Part shown: positions 17,330 to 25,046 of the stretch, in pieces | How the letters are laid out: the number at the start of each line of letters is the position of its first letter | Numbering within the stretch: the first letter of the stretch is position 1 | DNA from: Streptomyces sp. LX-29 | GTDB taxonomy: Bacteria > Actinomycetota > Actinomycetes > Streptomycetales > Streptomycetaceae | Direction: 5' to 3' | Length of the DNA: 64,000 bases | NCBI RefSeq assembly: GCF_029541745.1 | Contig: NZ_CP089746.1 | Coordinates: 4,845,559 to 4,909,558 of the forward strand | The notes under the pieces: generated by a model | What the model was told of the DNA's origin: nothing | Databases searched by the model: none | What the model saw: the letters and a program-made list of their open reading frames with translations, nothing else | Translations under genes and position numbers: made by a program

Positions 17330-17557
17330 GTGCCCAGACCCCATGGCTTCACCTACACCCACCACGCCGACGGCACGGTGGACATCACCCACCACGGGCG
17401 CCCCGCCGCAACCCTCCGCGGCCCGCGCGCACAGAAGTTCCTCGGCGAGGTCGAATCCGGCGACGAGCAACTGGTGATGGCGCGCTGGACGGGCGCGTAC
17501 AAGTTCGGCAACGAGCGGGTGGCGCGGAACCATCCGCGCAATCAAGGCCGGCGCTGA
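17330..17557 (+). CDS. Conserved small protein of unknown function (75 aa)
   Basis: The protein reads as a compact beta-rich domain: HGFTYTHHADGTVDITHHGR, then TLRGPRAQKFLGEVESGD and LVMARWTGAYKFGNERVARN, ending in NHPRNQGRR. I recall close relatives in many Streptomyces but no assigned function. It is not a HicA toxin, lacking the HicA dsRNA-binding fold and its conserved His. The GTG at 17330 follows a TACGAT -10 element by seven bases. It is transcribed away from the regulator operon across the operator array, so it may be co-regulated. Confidence 0.75.
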   Translation: MPRPHGFTYTHHADGTVDITHHGRPAATLRGPRAQKFLGEVESGDEQLVMARWTGAYKFGNERVARNHPRNQGRR

Positions 17558-17741
17558 CCGGCGGTACACGATGGCCGTCAGGGCTTGCGGGGGCGCCCGT
17601 CGCCGAACTCCGCGGAGTTGCCGGCCGGCGTCGTGCCGAAGGGTCGCAGAATTCAAGACATTCAATCCGAATGTCGGCTTATCGCGATGTTGCGGTGTTA
17701 GCTTGTGCGCGCTCATTACTGATCACTTCCAGGGGGTCACT

Positions 17742-19037
17742 TTGCGTATACGCACAAGACTTGCGGCACTCACGTCGACGGCAGTGGTTGCAACCTTGCT
17801 TCCGCTGGCGGGGATCGCGCCGGCTCACGCGGATGCGCCCAAGAAGCAGTGCGACATTGTCTACGGCGCACAGAAGGTCTTCTGGGCGATGACGTGTAGC
17901 GAGCCGGGGGAGTCGATGATCGGCGGCTTCGCTACCTGGCGGAATGTGCCCATCACCTTTGACCGGGTGGCCACACCTCACGAGACGGTACAGGCGTCCA
18001 ACTACCTGAGGGTCACGCCGAACAACGAGAAGTCGCCGTTCGCACCCAACATCGAGATCGGTCTGTACGCGGAGAAGACAGGCAAGACCACCTCCTCCTA
18101 CGGCCCCCGCTGGACCGAACTGGGCAAGCACGGCGGACGGACGAAGGCCATCACCGCCGGGGTGAACCCGAACAAGGCGGACCGGCGCAACCACACTTAC
18201 CTGACCATCCGCAAGGACAAGGGTCACCAGTGGGACGTGCTGTACGACTTCAACCAGGTCGGCAGCACCACCGATCAGCTCAAAGTAGTCCTCGGCCTCA
18301 ACCGGATCGATACCGGACTGGAAGTCATGGGCCCGCAGTACGTGAACGTGCCGGACATCGGCGATCGCATGCAGTTCCTGGACCTCAACCGGACCTGGCA
18401 CAGGATCAAGACGAAGAACACGGCCAAGGTCATCTCACTTCCCGGGTGCGGCAAGCAGAAGAAGCCCCCGTACTGTTTCAAGACGCGGCTCACCGGCGGG
18501 CAGTCCTTCACTCAGTGGACGGTGGGCAAGCCGCGTAAGCAGCAGGCCGTTCCGGCCGCTCAGGAGACCGCACCACCGGCCCCGACGGTCAGTGGCTCCG
18601 TACCCCGCGTGTTCAACGGCGTGGACCAGAGGGCGCTGCAACAGTGCTTGGCGAAGGACCCTGACGCCTGCCTGAATACGGTTCCCGGCTTGTCTCGATG
18701 CGTGCGCACCGCGCGGGTGTGCAACGCCACCGCCCTGCATGCCGTTCCCTCCTCGGCGGACCCCGTCGCACCCGCCGGCGTCAGCGCATCCGCGGTCCGG
18801 GCCCGCGCCGCCGCCTCCTTCGCCGTGGCCCCGGAGGGCGTCAGCGTCACCAGCGCACGGACACCAGCCGGATTCCCCATCGCGTCCGTCGGCCCCCGCG
18901 TGTGGACGGTGAAGTCGTCGCACACCACTCCCGGCCTGGAGAAGCGCGGCCTTCGCTTCACCGGCTTCCGTGCCACGTACTCCGCGCAGACCGGCCAGCT
19001 TCTGGAGGCGTGCTGGGGTCAGATGTGCCGCTCATAG
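17742..19037 (+). CDS. Secreted protein of unknown function, partner of a NucA/NucB nuclease
   Basis: The 431-residue protein starts at a TTG with AGGGGGT five bases upstream. A signal peptide (RTRLAALTSTAVVATLL, cleavage near APAHADA) is clear. An N-terminal domain of about 240 residues (from KQCDIVYGAQKVFWAM to a CGKQKKPPYCF cysteine pair) is followed by a Pro/Ala linker and a second Cys-containing domain with VWTVKSSHTTPGLEKRGLRF near the end. No enzyme motif was recognised. It precedes the nuclease gene by 64 bases on the same strand, also with a TTG start. The upstream 100 bases are unusually AT-rich for this chromosome, suggesting transfer. Confidence 0.8.
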   Translation: MRIRTRLAALTSTAVVATLLPLAGIAPAHADAPKKQCDIVYGAQKVFWAMTCSEPGESMIGGFATWRNVPITFDRVATPHETVQASNYLRVTPNNEKSPFAPNIEIGLYAEKTGKTTSSYGPRWTELGKHGGRTKAITAGVNPNKADRRNHTYLTIRKDKGHQWDVLYDFNQVGSTTDQLKVVLGLNRIDTGLEVMGPQYVNVPDIGDRMQFLDLNRTWHRIKTKNTAKVISLPGCGKQKKPPYCFKTRLTGGQSFTQWTVGKPRKQQAVPAAQETAPPAPTVSGSVPRVFNGVDQRALQQCLAKDPDACLNTVPGLSRCVRTARVCNATALHAVPSSADPVAPAGVSASAVRARAAASFAVAPEGVSVTSARTPAGFPIASVGPRVWTVKSSHTTPGLEKRGLRFTGFRATYSAQTGQLLEACWGQMCRS

Positions 19038-19101
19038 GCGGCCGTGGCTCATGTTGCACATCCCACCGACACGCCCACTTCCCATCGTCAAGGAGCACAC
19101 C

Positions 19102-20385
19102 TTGCCCCAGCGACTCCAGCTGACCCGACAGTGGAAGCGCGGTGCGGTCACCGCCTGCGCCCTTACCCTGCTCGCCGCAACCGGAGCTGCAGCAGCCCCT
19201 GACGAAGGTCCTGCTGCACCCAAGCAGAAGAGGTACGAATGGGTGGACGCCTCTACGGTTCCCGCTGAAGAACTGAGCGATCTGCCCAAGCCGGTCCCGT
19301 TTAGCCAGTATCAGCGCAGCCGCGGCAAGAACACCGCATCGAGGCCCTCTCCGAACCCCAAGTCGGCTGACGAAGCCTTACGCAAGGAGTGCGCCAAGCA
19401 CGAGAAGGAAGCCAAAACCGTCAAAGGGTGGATCAAAAGCCGCTGGCAAAGCTGCCAGAAGCGCCCCTACGACCTGGTGCTTCGGTCCCTGGACGGCACC
19501 CGGGACATAGGTCGCCTCAAGTTCGACGTCTGGATACTCGGCCGCGCCCACGACGGCAGCAGACGGGCGGACTACACCGCCAGCGTCGAGGACATCATCG
19601 TGCAGGCTGTCCACGGCGAGGACGCGAAGAAGTGGCGCATCGGGCAGTCCTTCGACCTCGGTATCGACCTCAACGACAGCGACCCGGACCCCAAGGTCAC
19701 CGAGCCTGGGGTGATCAGGCGGGATGAGCTGCTCGGAGTGTGGGACAAGAATCCGTCGTGGAGCCTGACCTACACCTCACCTGACAAGGGCCCGCAGTAC
19801 AACAAGGGGAACCTCCAGCGTGTCGCGGCCATGCTGTTCATGGACCTCAATGCCGGCTCGCCGAACGCCTTGCCCTACTCCCTCGCCAGCTCCTACCGCT
19901 CCCTCGCGCGTTTTGACTATGCGGGCCCCGTCGTCGGCAAGCACATGGGAACCGTCTTCACCGAGGCTCGGGTGGCGCTCAGGTTGAGCATGAAGGACCC
20001 GGCCGTGAACGAGAGCGCTCTGCACATCTATGACGCTCTGAAGCGCCCTGAGCGCACCTTCCCCTCCTGGCTGGGCAAGTCGGTCCCTGGAAGCAAGGAA
20101 CCGCTTCACCGACTCATCGACAAGGACGAACAGGAGGAAAACCGGGACAAGTCCATCGCGACCTGCAAGGAAGTGTGGGGCGACTACAAGCGCAGTGGCC
20201 TCGACTGCGACGAGTACCCCTTCGCCTCCACCAAGGAAGGTTCCAACGCGGGCAACAATAAGTTCTCTGTTCGCCTGCTCAGCAGCGACGACAACCAGAC
20301 CGTCGGCCGTGACCGGCTTAACGGCATGTACAGAGCCAACCGCATCCTTGACGGTGACCCGTTCTACGTGAACATCGTCGCCTGA
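19102..20385 (+). CDS. Secreted NucA/NucB-type deoxyribonuclease domain protein
   Basis: The 427-residue protein uses a TTG start with a perfect AAGGAG six bases upstream. A signal peptide (KRGAVTACALTLLAATGAAAA) is followed by an alpha/beta region of about 300 residues. The C-terminal NucA/NucB nuclease domain carries TCKEVWGDYKRSGLDCDEYP, FASTKEGSN and LNGMYRANRILDGDPFYV. In this family the CDEYPFA Asp/Glu residues bind metal and cleave DNA. The long N-terminal part, not found in the small Bacillus NucB, may be a carrier or delivery module. A small cytoplasmic protein is encoded 23 bases downstream and could be its immunity partner. Confidence 0.88.
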   Translation: MPQRLQLTRQWKRGAVTACALTLLAATGAAAAPDEGPAAPKQKRYEWVDASTVPAEELSDLPKPVPFSQYQRSRGKNTASRPSPNPKSADEALRKECAKHEKEAKTVKGWIKSRWQSCQKRPYDLVLRSLDGTRDIGRLKFDVWILGRAHDGSRRADYTASVEDIIVQAVHGEDAKKWRIGQSFDLGIDLNDSDPDPKVTEPGVIRRDELLGVWDKNPSWSLTYTSPDKGPQYNKGNLQRVAAMLFMDLNAGSPNALPYSLASSYRSLARFDYAGPVVGKHMGTVFTEARVALRLSMKDPAVNESALHIYDALKRPERTFPSWLGKSVPGSKEPLHRLIDKDEQEENRDKSIATCKEVWGDYKRSGLDCDEYPFASTKEGSNAGNNKFSVRLLSSDDNQTVGRDRLNGMYRANRILDGDPFYVNIVA

Positions 20386-20408
20386 GCCTCAGCGCCGGAG
20401 GAACCCTC

Positions 20409-20909
20409 ATGGCCCTCATCACCGAGTACCGCACACCGGCAACGCCGGACTACGGTGCCGTAGAGATCGCGGACGCCAACACCGGCATCACGGACGATGA
20501 CGCCCTGAAGACCGCTCGTTCCCAGGTCGTCGCAGGTGGTAGCCAACACCTGTACCTCTACAGCCTGCAGCGGGAGATCGACGTCGAGGTCGTCATCCGC
20601 ATCTGGGACGCCCCTCAGCCTTGCCCCGCAGATGCGGAAGGGGTCGTCTCGGTGACGCTGCGCTCGGACGCCGGAGCCCTGGAGATCAATCAGTTCACGT
20701 ACGGACCCGCTGGTGAGATGACCCTCCCGCGTCCTGGCGTATACGAGGGGCGTGCTTCGTGGAACGGGCGGCAGGAGACGGCCGACTACTGCGACATGTG
20801 CCATGAGCGCAGCGTGGAAGAGGAGTGGGATCTTCCGCGGCTCCGCCAGGCGAGGCGCCAGTGCCCGGTTCAGGAGCAGTACGTCATCGACCTGTGGTTC
20901 CGGGACTGA
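20409..20909 (+). CDS. Small cytoplasmic protein next to the nuclease, candidate immunity protein
   Basis: The 166-residue protein has no signal peptide or membrane helix. It looks like a beta-rich domain (MALITEYRTPATPDYGAVEI, VEVVIRIWDAP) with a C-terminal YCDMCHERSVEEEWDLP segment that could bind metal. I do not recognise the family. GGAGGAA lies five bases before the ATG and the gene is 23 bases after the nuclease stop, so the two are cotranscribed. A terminator at 20923-20955 closes the unit. The immunity role is inferred from position and predicted cytosolic location only. Confidence 0.75.
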   Translation: MALITEYRTPATPDYGAVEIADANTGITDDDALKTARSQVVAGGSQHLYLYSLQREIDVEVVIRIWDAPQPCPADAEGVVSVTLRSDAGALEINQFTYGPAGEMTLPRPGVYEGRASWNGRQETADYCDMCHERSVEEEWDLPRLRQARRQCPVQEQYVIDLWFRD

Positions 20910-20922
20910 TCACGGATGTCGC

Positions 20923-20955
20923 AGCGGTGCTCCGGCCGATGGTCGGAGCACCGCT
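20923..20955. terminator. Terminator closing the nuclease cassette
   Basis: AGCGGTGCTCCG (20923-20934) pairs perfectly with CGGAGCACCGCT (20944-20955) around a nine-base loop. Confidence 0.85.
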
Positions 20956-20960
20956 CAGGC

Positions 20961-21149
20961 TTATCGACCCCCTCCGGTGGACGACCACCTGTTCAGCCTC
21001 CGGAGGTTCTTGGCGAGGGCTTCGCGTTTGGCGGTCTGCGTCTGCTTCTCGGGGGGCTTCGGCTGGTCCGCCATCAGTATCCCCACCGCTCCCGCCGCCG
21101 CTGCCGCGCCCGCTCCTCCAATCGACCTGCCTCTTTCCAGGTTGACCAC
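20961..21149 (-). CDS. Possible small membrane-associated protein
   Basis: A 62-residue frame on the minus strand would encode a hydrophobic Gly/Ala segment, then MADQPKPPEKQTQTAKREAL and KNLRRLNRWSSTGGGR. The Lys/Arg/Gln-rich C-terminal half has GC-rich third positions and looks coding; the true start may be the internal ATG giving 37 residues. No homologue or ribosome site is clear. It would converge on the nuclease cassette and share its terminator. Confidence 0.35.
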   Translation of the reverse strand: MVNLERGRSIGGAGAAAAAGAVGILMADQPKPPEKQTQTAKREALAKNLRRLNRWSSTGGGR

Positions 21150-21288
21150 GCCCCCGGACCGGTGCCACGGTCGCGGGGGTCTTCTCGTGGGTGGGAAATG
21201 ACGCTATGTGCCCCAAGGGTTACCGAGCGGGGCTAGCCTCCGTAAGGGGGAGCGGTTTTCGGAATGCGAGAGCGAAAACGGAGCAACG
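21150..21288. other. Promoter region of the XRE regulator
   Basis: Nothing definite beyond a GGAG six bases before the ATG at 21289. Part of the 20910-21288 gap, whose left half holds a terminator and a doubtful small gene. Confidence 0.3.
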
Positions 21289-22137
21289 ATGCCTGCGCCG
21301 AAGGAGCTTGACCCGTCGAAGTCCCTGGAGGCCCTGTTCGGTCTGAAGCTCCGCAAGCTGCGCATGCGCACGGGCTGGACGCAGCGGGAGTTGGGGGCGA
21401 AGGTCTGCACCGCGCACAGCCGGATCGCCCAGTTCGAACTGGGCAAGGAGACGCCTCCGGAGGAGGTGTGCGTGGCGCTGGACGCCGTCCTCGGGGCGGA
21501 CGGTGACCTCATCGAGCTGTGGACGCACGTCAAGCGGACGCCGTTTCCTGACTGGGCGCAGCGGTTCATCGAGCTGGAGGCCAGGGCGTGCGCCATGCAC
21601 AAGTACACCGCGCATACAGTCCCCGGCCTGTTGCAGACGGAGACCTACGCCCGCGAGGTGCTGCGCGTCGGGCTGCCGTGGCTGGCCCCGGACGCGATCG
21701 AGGAGAAGACCCAGGCGCGACTCGCTCGACAGAGCCTGCTCTCGGGCCCCGAACCGCCACTGCTGTGGGCCGTGTTGGACGAGGCGGTGATCCGGCGGCC
21801 GGTCGCCGGGGCCGCCGCCATGCGGGAGCAGTTGGCGTACGTCATCGAATGTGCGCAGGCCCCGAACGTCGAGATCCAGGTGTTGCCCTACTCGGCCGGG
21901 GCACATTCGGCCATGGATGGAACGTTGACGCTGCTGTCCTTCGAAAGCATGCCCGATGTGGCCTACCTTGAAGGCGGACACCACGGCGAACTGGTGGAAG
22001 ACAGGGCGGCCGTGGCGCGGCACTCGCACCGATACGATCTTGTGCAGGCCATGGCGCTTCCCCCGGCTGCGTCAACTGCCTTGATCCGCGAGGCGATGGA
22101 GGGCTTCAGCGCATGCGCACCCGAGGGTTCCACCTGA
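21289..22137 (+). CDS. XRE-family regulator with DUF5753 domain (WhiJ/Scr1-like)
   Basis: The 282-residue protein has an N-terminal lambda-repressor-type HTH (KLRKLRMRTGWTQRELGAKV, then HSRIAQFELGKETPPEEV) and a C-terminal DUF5753 domain beginning at ARACAMHKYTAHTVPGLLQT. This is the WhiJ-like family abundant in Streptomyces. It is paired with a small DUF397 protein whose gene overlaps its end by 25 bases. Such pairs (for example Scr1/Scr2) influence development and antibiotic production and have been discussed as toxin-antitoxin-like units. The ATG was chosen for its GGAG. Confidence 0.93.
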   Translation: MPAPKELDPSKSLEALFGLKLRKLRMRTGWTQRELGAKVCTAHSRIAQFELGKETPPEEVCVALDAVLGADGDLIELWTHVKRTPFPDWAQRFIELEARACAMHKYTAHTVPGLLQTETYAREVLRVGLPWLAPDAIEEKTQARLARQSLLSGPEPPLLWAVLDEAVIRRPVAGAAAMREQLAYVIECAQAPNVEIQVLPYSAGAHSAMDGTLTLLSFESMPDVAYLEGGHHGELVEDRAAVARHSHRYDLVQAMALPPAASTALIREAMEGFSACAPEGST

Positions 22138-22313
22138 GAGGCGTCACGTGGCGTAAATCCACCTATAGCGGTGGGGGCGGTGGCGACTGCGTGGAAGTGG
22201 GCCACCGGCCTACCGGCTACGTCCCCGTCCGCGACAGTAAGAACCCCGACGGCCCCGTCCTCGTCTTCCCGGCCCCCGCCTGGGCCGCCTTCATCGACGC
22301 CGTCAAGCGCTGA
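22113..22313 (+). CDS. DUF397 protein, partner of the XRE regulator
   Basis: The 66-residue protein matches DUF397: WRKSTYSGGGGGDCVEVGH, then YVPVRDSKNPDGPVLVFP and WAAFIDAVKR. It starts within the end of the XRE gene (25-base overlap), so translation is coupled. Family members act with their WhiJ-like partner. Nothing unusual is visible. Confidence 0.93.
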   Translation: MRTRGFHLRGVTWRKSTYSGGGGGDCVEVGHRPTGYVPVRDSKNPDGPVLVFPAPAWAAFIDAVKR

Positions 22314-22328
22314 CCGGCGGCCAACGGC

Positions 22329-23831
22329 ATGGACTTCATCCCGGCCCCCCCGTCACCTCGCCCACGACCCCGCCCGCGGTCCGTACCCCTTCCGGGAGGA
22401 CGCCGTCCGGACCCGGGTCGATCCGGGTGTCGCCGCGCGCCTCGGGCCGGAGGGCTATCGGTTGACCACGAGCCCCGGCGGAGTCGAGATCGTCGGAGGA
22501 GGCGAGGGGGGGTGTTCTGGGGGCGGCAGACCCTACGGCAGCTCCTCGGGTCGGACGCGTTCCGGAAGGCGCGGATCCACCCCGACCGCCCCCTGACCGT
22601 CCCGCACGTCGTCGTCGAGGACGCGCCCCGGTTCGGCTGGCGCGGGTTCATGCTCGACGCGGCGCGGCACTTCATGCCCAAGGACGGGGTGCTGCGCTAT
22701 CTCGACCTGCTGGCGGCGCACAAACTGAACGTGTTCCATTTCCATCTGACCGACGACCAGGGCTGGCGGATCGAGATCGAGCGGTATCCGCGGCTGGCCG
22801 AGGTGGGCGCGTGGCGGGCCCGGTCCCGGCTGGGGTCCGGGGCCTCGCCGCTGTGGGACGAGCGGCCGCACGGGGGCTACTACACGCGGGACGACCTGCG
22901 CGAGATCGTGGCGTACGCGGCCGAGCGGCATATCACCGTGGTGCCGGAGATCGACGTCCCCGGGCACTCGCAGGCCGCGATCGCCGCGTATCCGGAGCTC
23001 GGCAACGCCGACGTCGTCGACACGGCCGCGCTGACCGTCTGGACCGACTGGGGCATCTCCCCGAACGTGCTCGCGCCGACCGAGGCGACCTTGCGCTTCT
23101 ACGAAGGGGTGCTGGAGGAGGTGCTGGAGCTCTTTCCCTCCACCTTCGTCCACATCGGGGGCGACGAGTGCCCCAAGGAGCAGTGGCGGGCGTCGGCGGC
23201 CGCCCGGGCGCAGCGGGAGCGGCTCGGGCTGGCCGACGAGGACGCGCTTCAGGGGTGGTTCGTCCGGCACTTCGGCGCATGGCTGGCCGAGCGCGGGCGA
23301 CGGCTGATCGGGTGGGACGAGATCCTGGAGGGCGGTGGGCTGTCGCCGGGGGCCGCCGTGGCCTCGTGGCGGGGGTGCGCGGGAGGCATCGCAGCGGCGC
23401 GATCCGGCCATGATGTCGTCATGTGCCCGGAGCCACACGTGTACCTGGACCACCGGCAGGCGGAGGGGCCGGACGAGCCGGTGCCCATCGGGTGCGTGCG
23501 CGCGCTGGAGGGCGTCTACCGCTTCGAGTCGGTGCCCTCGGAGCTGGCCGCCGCGGAGGCGGCTCGGGTGCTCGGGGCGCAGGCCAACGCGTGGACCGAG
23601 GTGATGGAGACCCCGCGGCGGGTGGACTGTCAGACCTTCCCCCGGCTCGCCGCGTTCGCCGGGGTGGTGTGGTCCGATCCGTCCGCCCCCGCCGCTCGGG
23701 ATGTGGACGGCTTCCTGAGGCGCATGGGGGGCGCACTGCGCACGGCTGGACGCCCTCGGGGTCGACTACCGGCCACCCGGCGGACCGCGGTCGTGGCGGC
23801 GCGGACCCGGACCGCCGGGGCGCCCACGTGA
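22329..23831 (+). CDS. Beta-N-acetylhexosaminidase (GH20) with frame disturbed at three homopolymers
   Basis: The catalytic domain is clear: FGWRGFMLDAARHFMPKDGV, NVFHFHLTDDQGWRIEI, VVPEIDVPGHSQAAIAAYPE and FVHIGGDECPKEQW with the Asp-Glu catalytic pair. It removes terminal GlcNAc from chitin- or peptidoglycan-derived sugars. Residues about 8-60 are not family-like as read. Another frame in the same bases gives PRHLAHDPARGPYPFREDAV and LGPEGYRLTTSPGGVEIVGG, the expected GH20b start. This implies one extra C in the C run at 22345-22351 and one missing G at 22506-22512. A third indel in the G run at 23726-23731 spoils the C-terminus; corrected, the gene would end at 23853. Either sequence errors or gene decay. 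No signal peptide is seen. Confidence 0.8.
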   Translation: MDFIPAPPSPRPRPRPRSVPLPGGRRPDPGRSGCRRAPRAGGLSVDHEPRRSRDRRRRRGGVFWGRQTLRQLLGSDAFRKARIHPDRPLTVPHVVVEDAPRFGWRGFMLDAARHFMPKDGVLRYLDLLAAHKLNVFHFHLTDDQGWRIEIERYPRLAEVGAWRARSRLGSGASPLWDERPHGGYYTRDDLREIVAYAAERHITVVPEIDVPGHSQAAIAAYPELGNADVVDTAALTVWTDWGISPNVLAPTEATLRFYEGVLEEVLELFPSTFVHIGGDECPKEQWRASAAARAQRERLGLADEDALQGWFVRHFGAWLAERGRRLIGWDEILEGGGLSPGAAVASWRGCAGGIAAARSGHDVVMCPEPHVYLDHRQAEGPDEPVPIGCVRALEGVYRFESVPSELAAAEAARVLGAQANAWTEVMETPRRVDCQTFPRLAAFAGVVWSDPSAPAARDVDGFLRRMGGALRTAGRPRGRLPATRRTAVVAARTRTAGAPT

Positions 23832-23853
23832 CAGGGCACCCCCGATCGTGTGA

Positions 23854-24128
23854 GCCGGGTCGGAAGGCGCTTACCCACCTGGTCGGCCCCTGGGACGGTG
23901 GTCCCTCATCCGAAGTCGTAAGTCGTACAAGGGTCCCTGAAACGTGGCATTCCGTGCGCACCGGTGTGGTTAGGTCAAACCGGACCAACGCCCTGGTCAG
24001 GGACGGATCGCCGCTTCCTGGACCCTCGCGACGACCGACTCGGAAGATGTGCCAAAGTTGCGTCGTCCGGGCTGTCAGCACGTACCGTACGGCGGAAACA
24101 GCCGGGACACCCGGGGAAGGGGCAGCGG
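23854..24128. promoter_or_regulatory. Promoter region of the molybdenum hydroxylase operon
   Basis: The region is less GC-rich than its surroundings. TGTGGTTAGGTC and GGACCAAC (23971-24000) look like an imperfect inverted repeat, but no known operator fits well. GGAAGGGG before the TTG at 24129 serves as ribosome site. Confidence 0.3.
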
Positions 24129-25046
24129 TTGACCACGCACGCACCGCAGGCGGCGCACACGGTGAACACGGTGACGTTGCCGGGCTCGCTCGACGAGGCC
24201 GTGGCAGCGCTCGCCGCCATGCCCGCCGCCGTGCCCGTGGCGGGTGGCACCGATCTCATGGCGGCCGTCAACTCCGGTCTGCTGCGGCCCGCCGGACTGG
24301 TCGGCCTGGGCCGGATCAGCGAGATCCGCAGCTGGCAGTACCAGGACGGGCACGCCCTGCTCGGCGCCGGCCTCACCCATGCGCGCATGGGCCGCCCCGA
24401 CTTCGCCGCGCTCATCCCGGCGCTGGCCGCCGCCGCGCGCGCCGCGGGACCGCCGCAGATCCGCAACGCGGGCACCCTCGGCGGCAACATCGTCACCGCC
24501 GCGCCGACCGGCGACTCGCTCCCCGTGCTGGCCGCGCTCGGCGCCGTGCTGGTCGTCTTCGGCACCGCGGACGGCGGCGGCACCGCGCACCGCGAGATCC
24601 CGATCGGGGACCTGCTCGCCGGCGTCCAGATGCTGCGTCCGGGCGAACTCATCGGCTTCGTACGCGTCCCGCTGCTGCACGCCCCGCAGATCTTCCTGAA
24701 GGCCACCGGCCGCACCGGCCCCGGCCGCGCCACCGCCTCGGTCGCCGTCGTCCTCGACCCGGCCAGGCGCCATGTGCGCTGCGCCGTCGGCGCGGTGGCG
24801 CCGATGCCGCTGCGGCCGCTGGACGCCGAGGCGTGGGTGGCCTCGCTCATCGACTGGGACGGCGACCGCGGGCTCGACCCCGAGGTGTGCCGGGCCTTCG
24901 GCGACTACGTCGCCGCGGCCTGTATCCCCGACCCGGCACCGCCGCAGGACGGCACGGAGCCGATGACCCTGCCGCCAGCAGCGCTCCACCTGAGGCGTAC
25001 GGTGGCAGCCTTGGCCCGCCGAGCACTGGGGAGGGCACTCGCGTGA
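24129..25046 (+). CDS. Molybdenum hydroxylase FAD-binding subunit
   Basis: The 305-residue protein has the FAD_binding_5 fold with the pyrophosphate loop VAGGTDLMAAVNSGLLRPAG near residue 38 and the AGPPQIRNAGTLGGNIVTAA motif near 105-124. It transfers electrons from the Fe-S subunit to FAD in xanthine-dehydrogenase-like enzymes. The TTG start has GGAAGGGG a few bases upstream. Its stop overlaps the start of the Fe-S subunit gene (GTGA), so the three subunits FAD, Fe-S and Mo are encoded in one operon. The fold is standard, unlike the other two subunits. Confidence 0.92.
   Translation: MTTHAPQAAHTVNTVTLPGSLDEAVAALAAMPAAVPVAGGTDLMAAVNSGLLRPAGLVGLGRISEIRSWQYQDGHALLGAGLTHARMGRPDFAALIPALAAAARAAGPPQIRNAGTLGGNIVTAAPTGDSLPVLAALGAVLVVFGTADGGGTAHREIPIGDLLAGVQMLRPGELIGFVRVPLLHAPQIFLKATGRTGPGRATASVAVVLDPARRHVRCAVGAVAPMPLRPLDAEAWVASLIDWDGDRGLDPEVCRAFGDYVAAACIPDPAPPQDGTEPMTLPPAALHLRRTVAALARRALGRALA

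Noticed and set aside
16459..17557. Complete HicAB toxin-antitoxin module
   Set aside because: The HicB-like protein heads an ABC exporter operon and neither neighbour resembles HicA, so a regulator role is preferred.
23960..24010. DasR-type dre site between the GH20 gene and the hydroxylase operon
   Set aside because: Only a loose GGTC/GGACC symmetry is present; it does not match the TGGTCTAGACCA core well.
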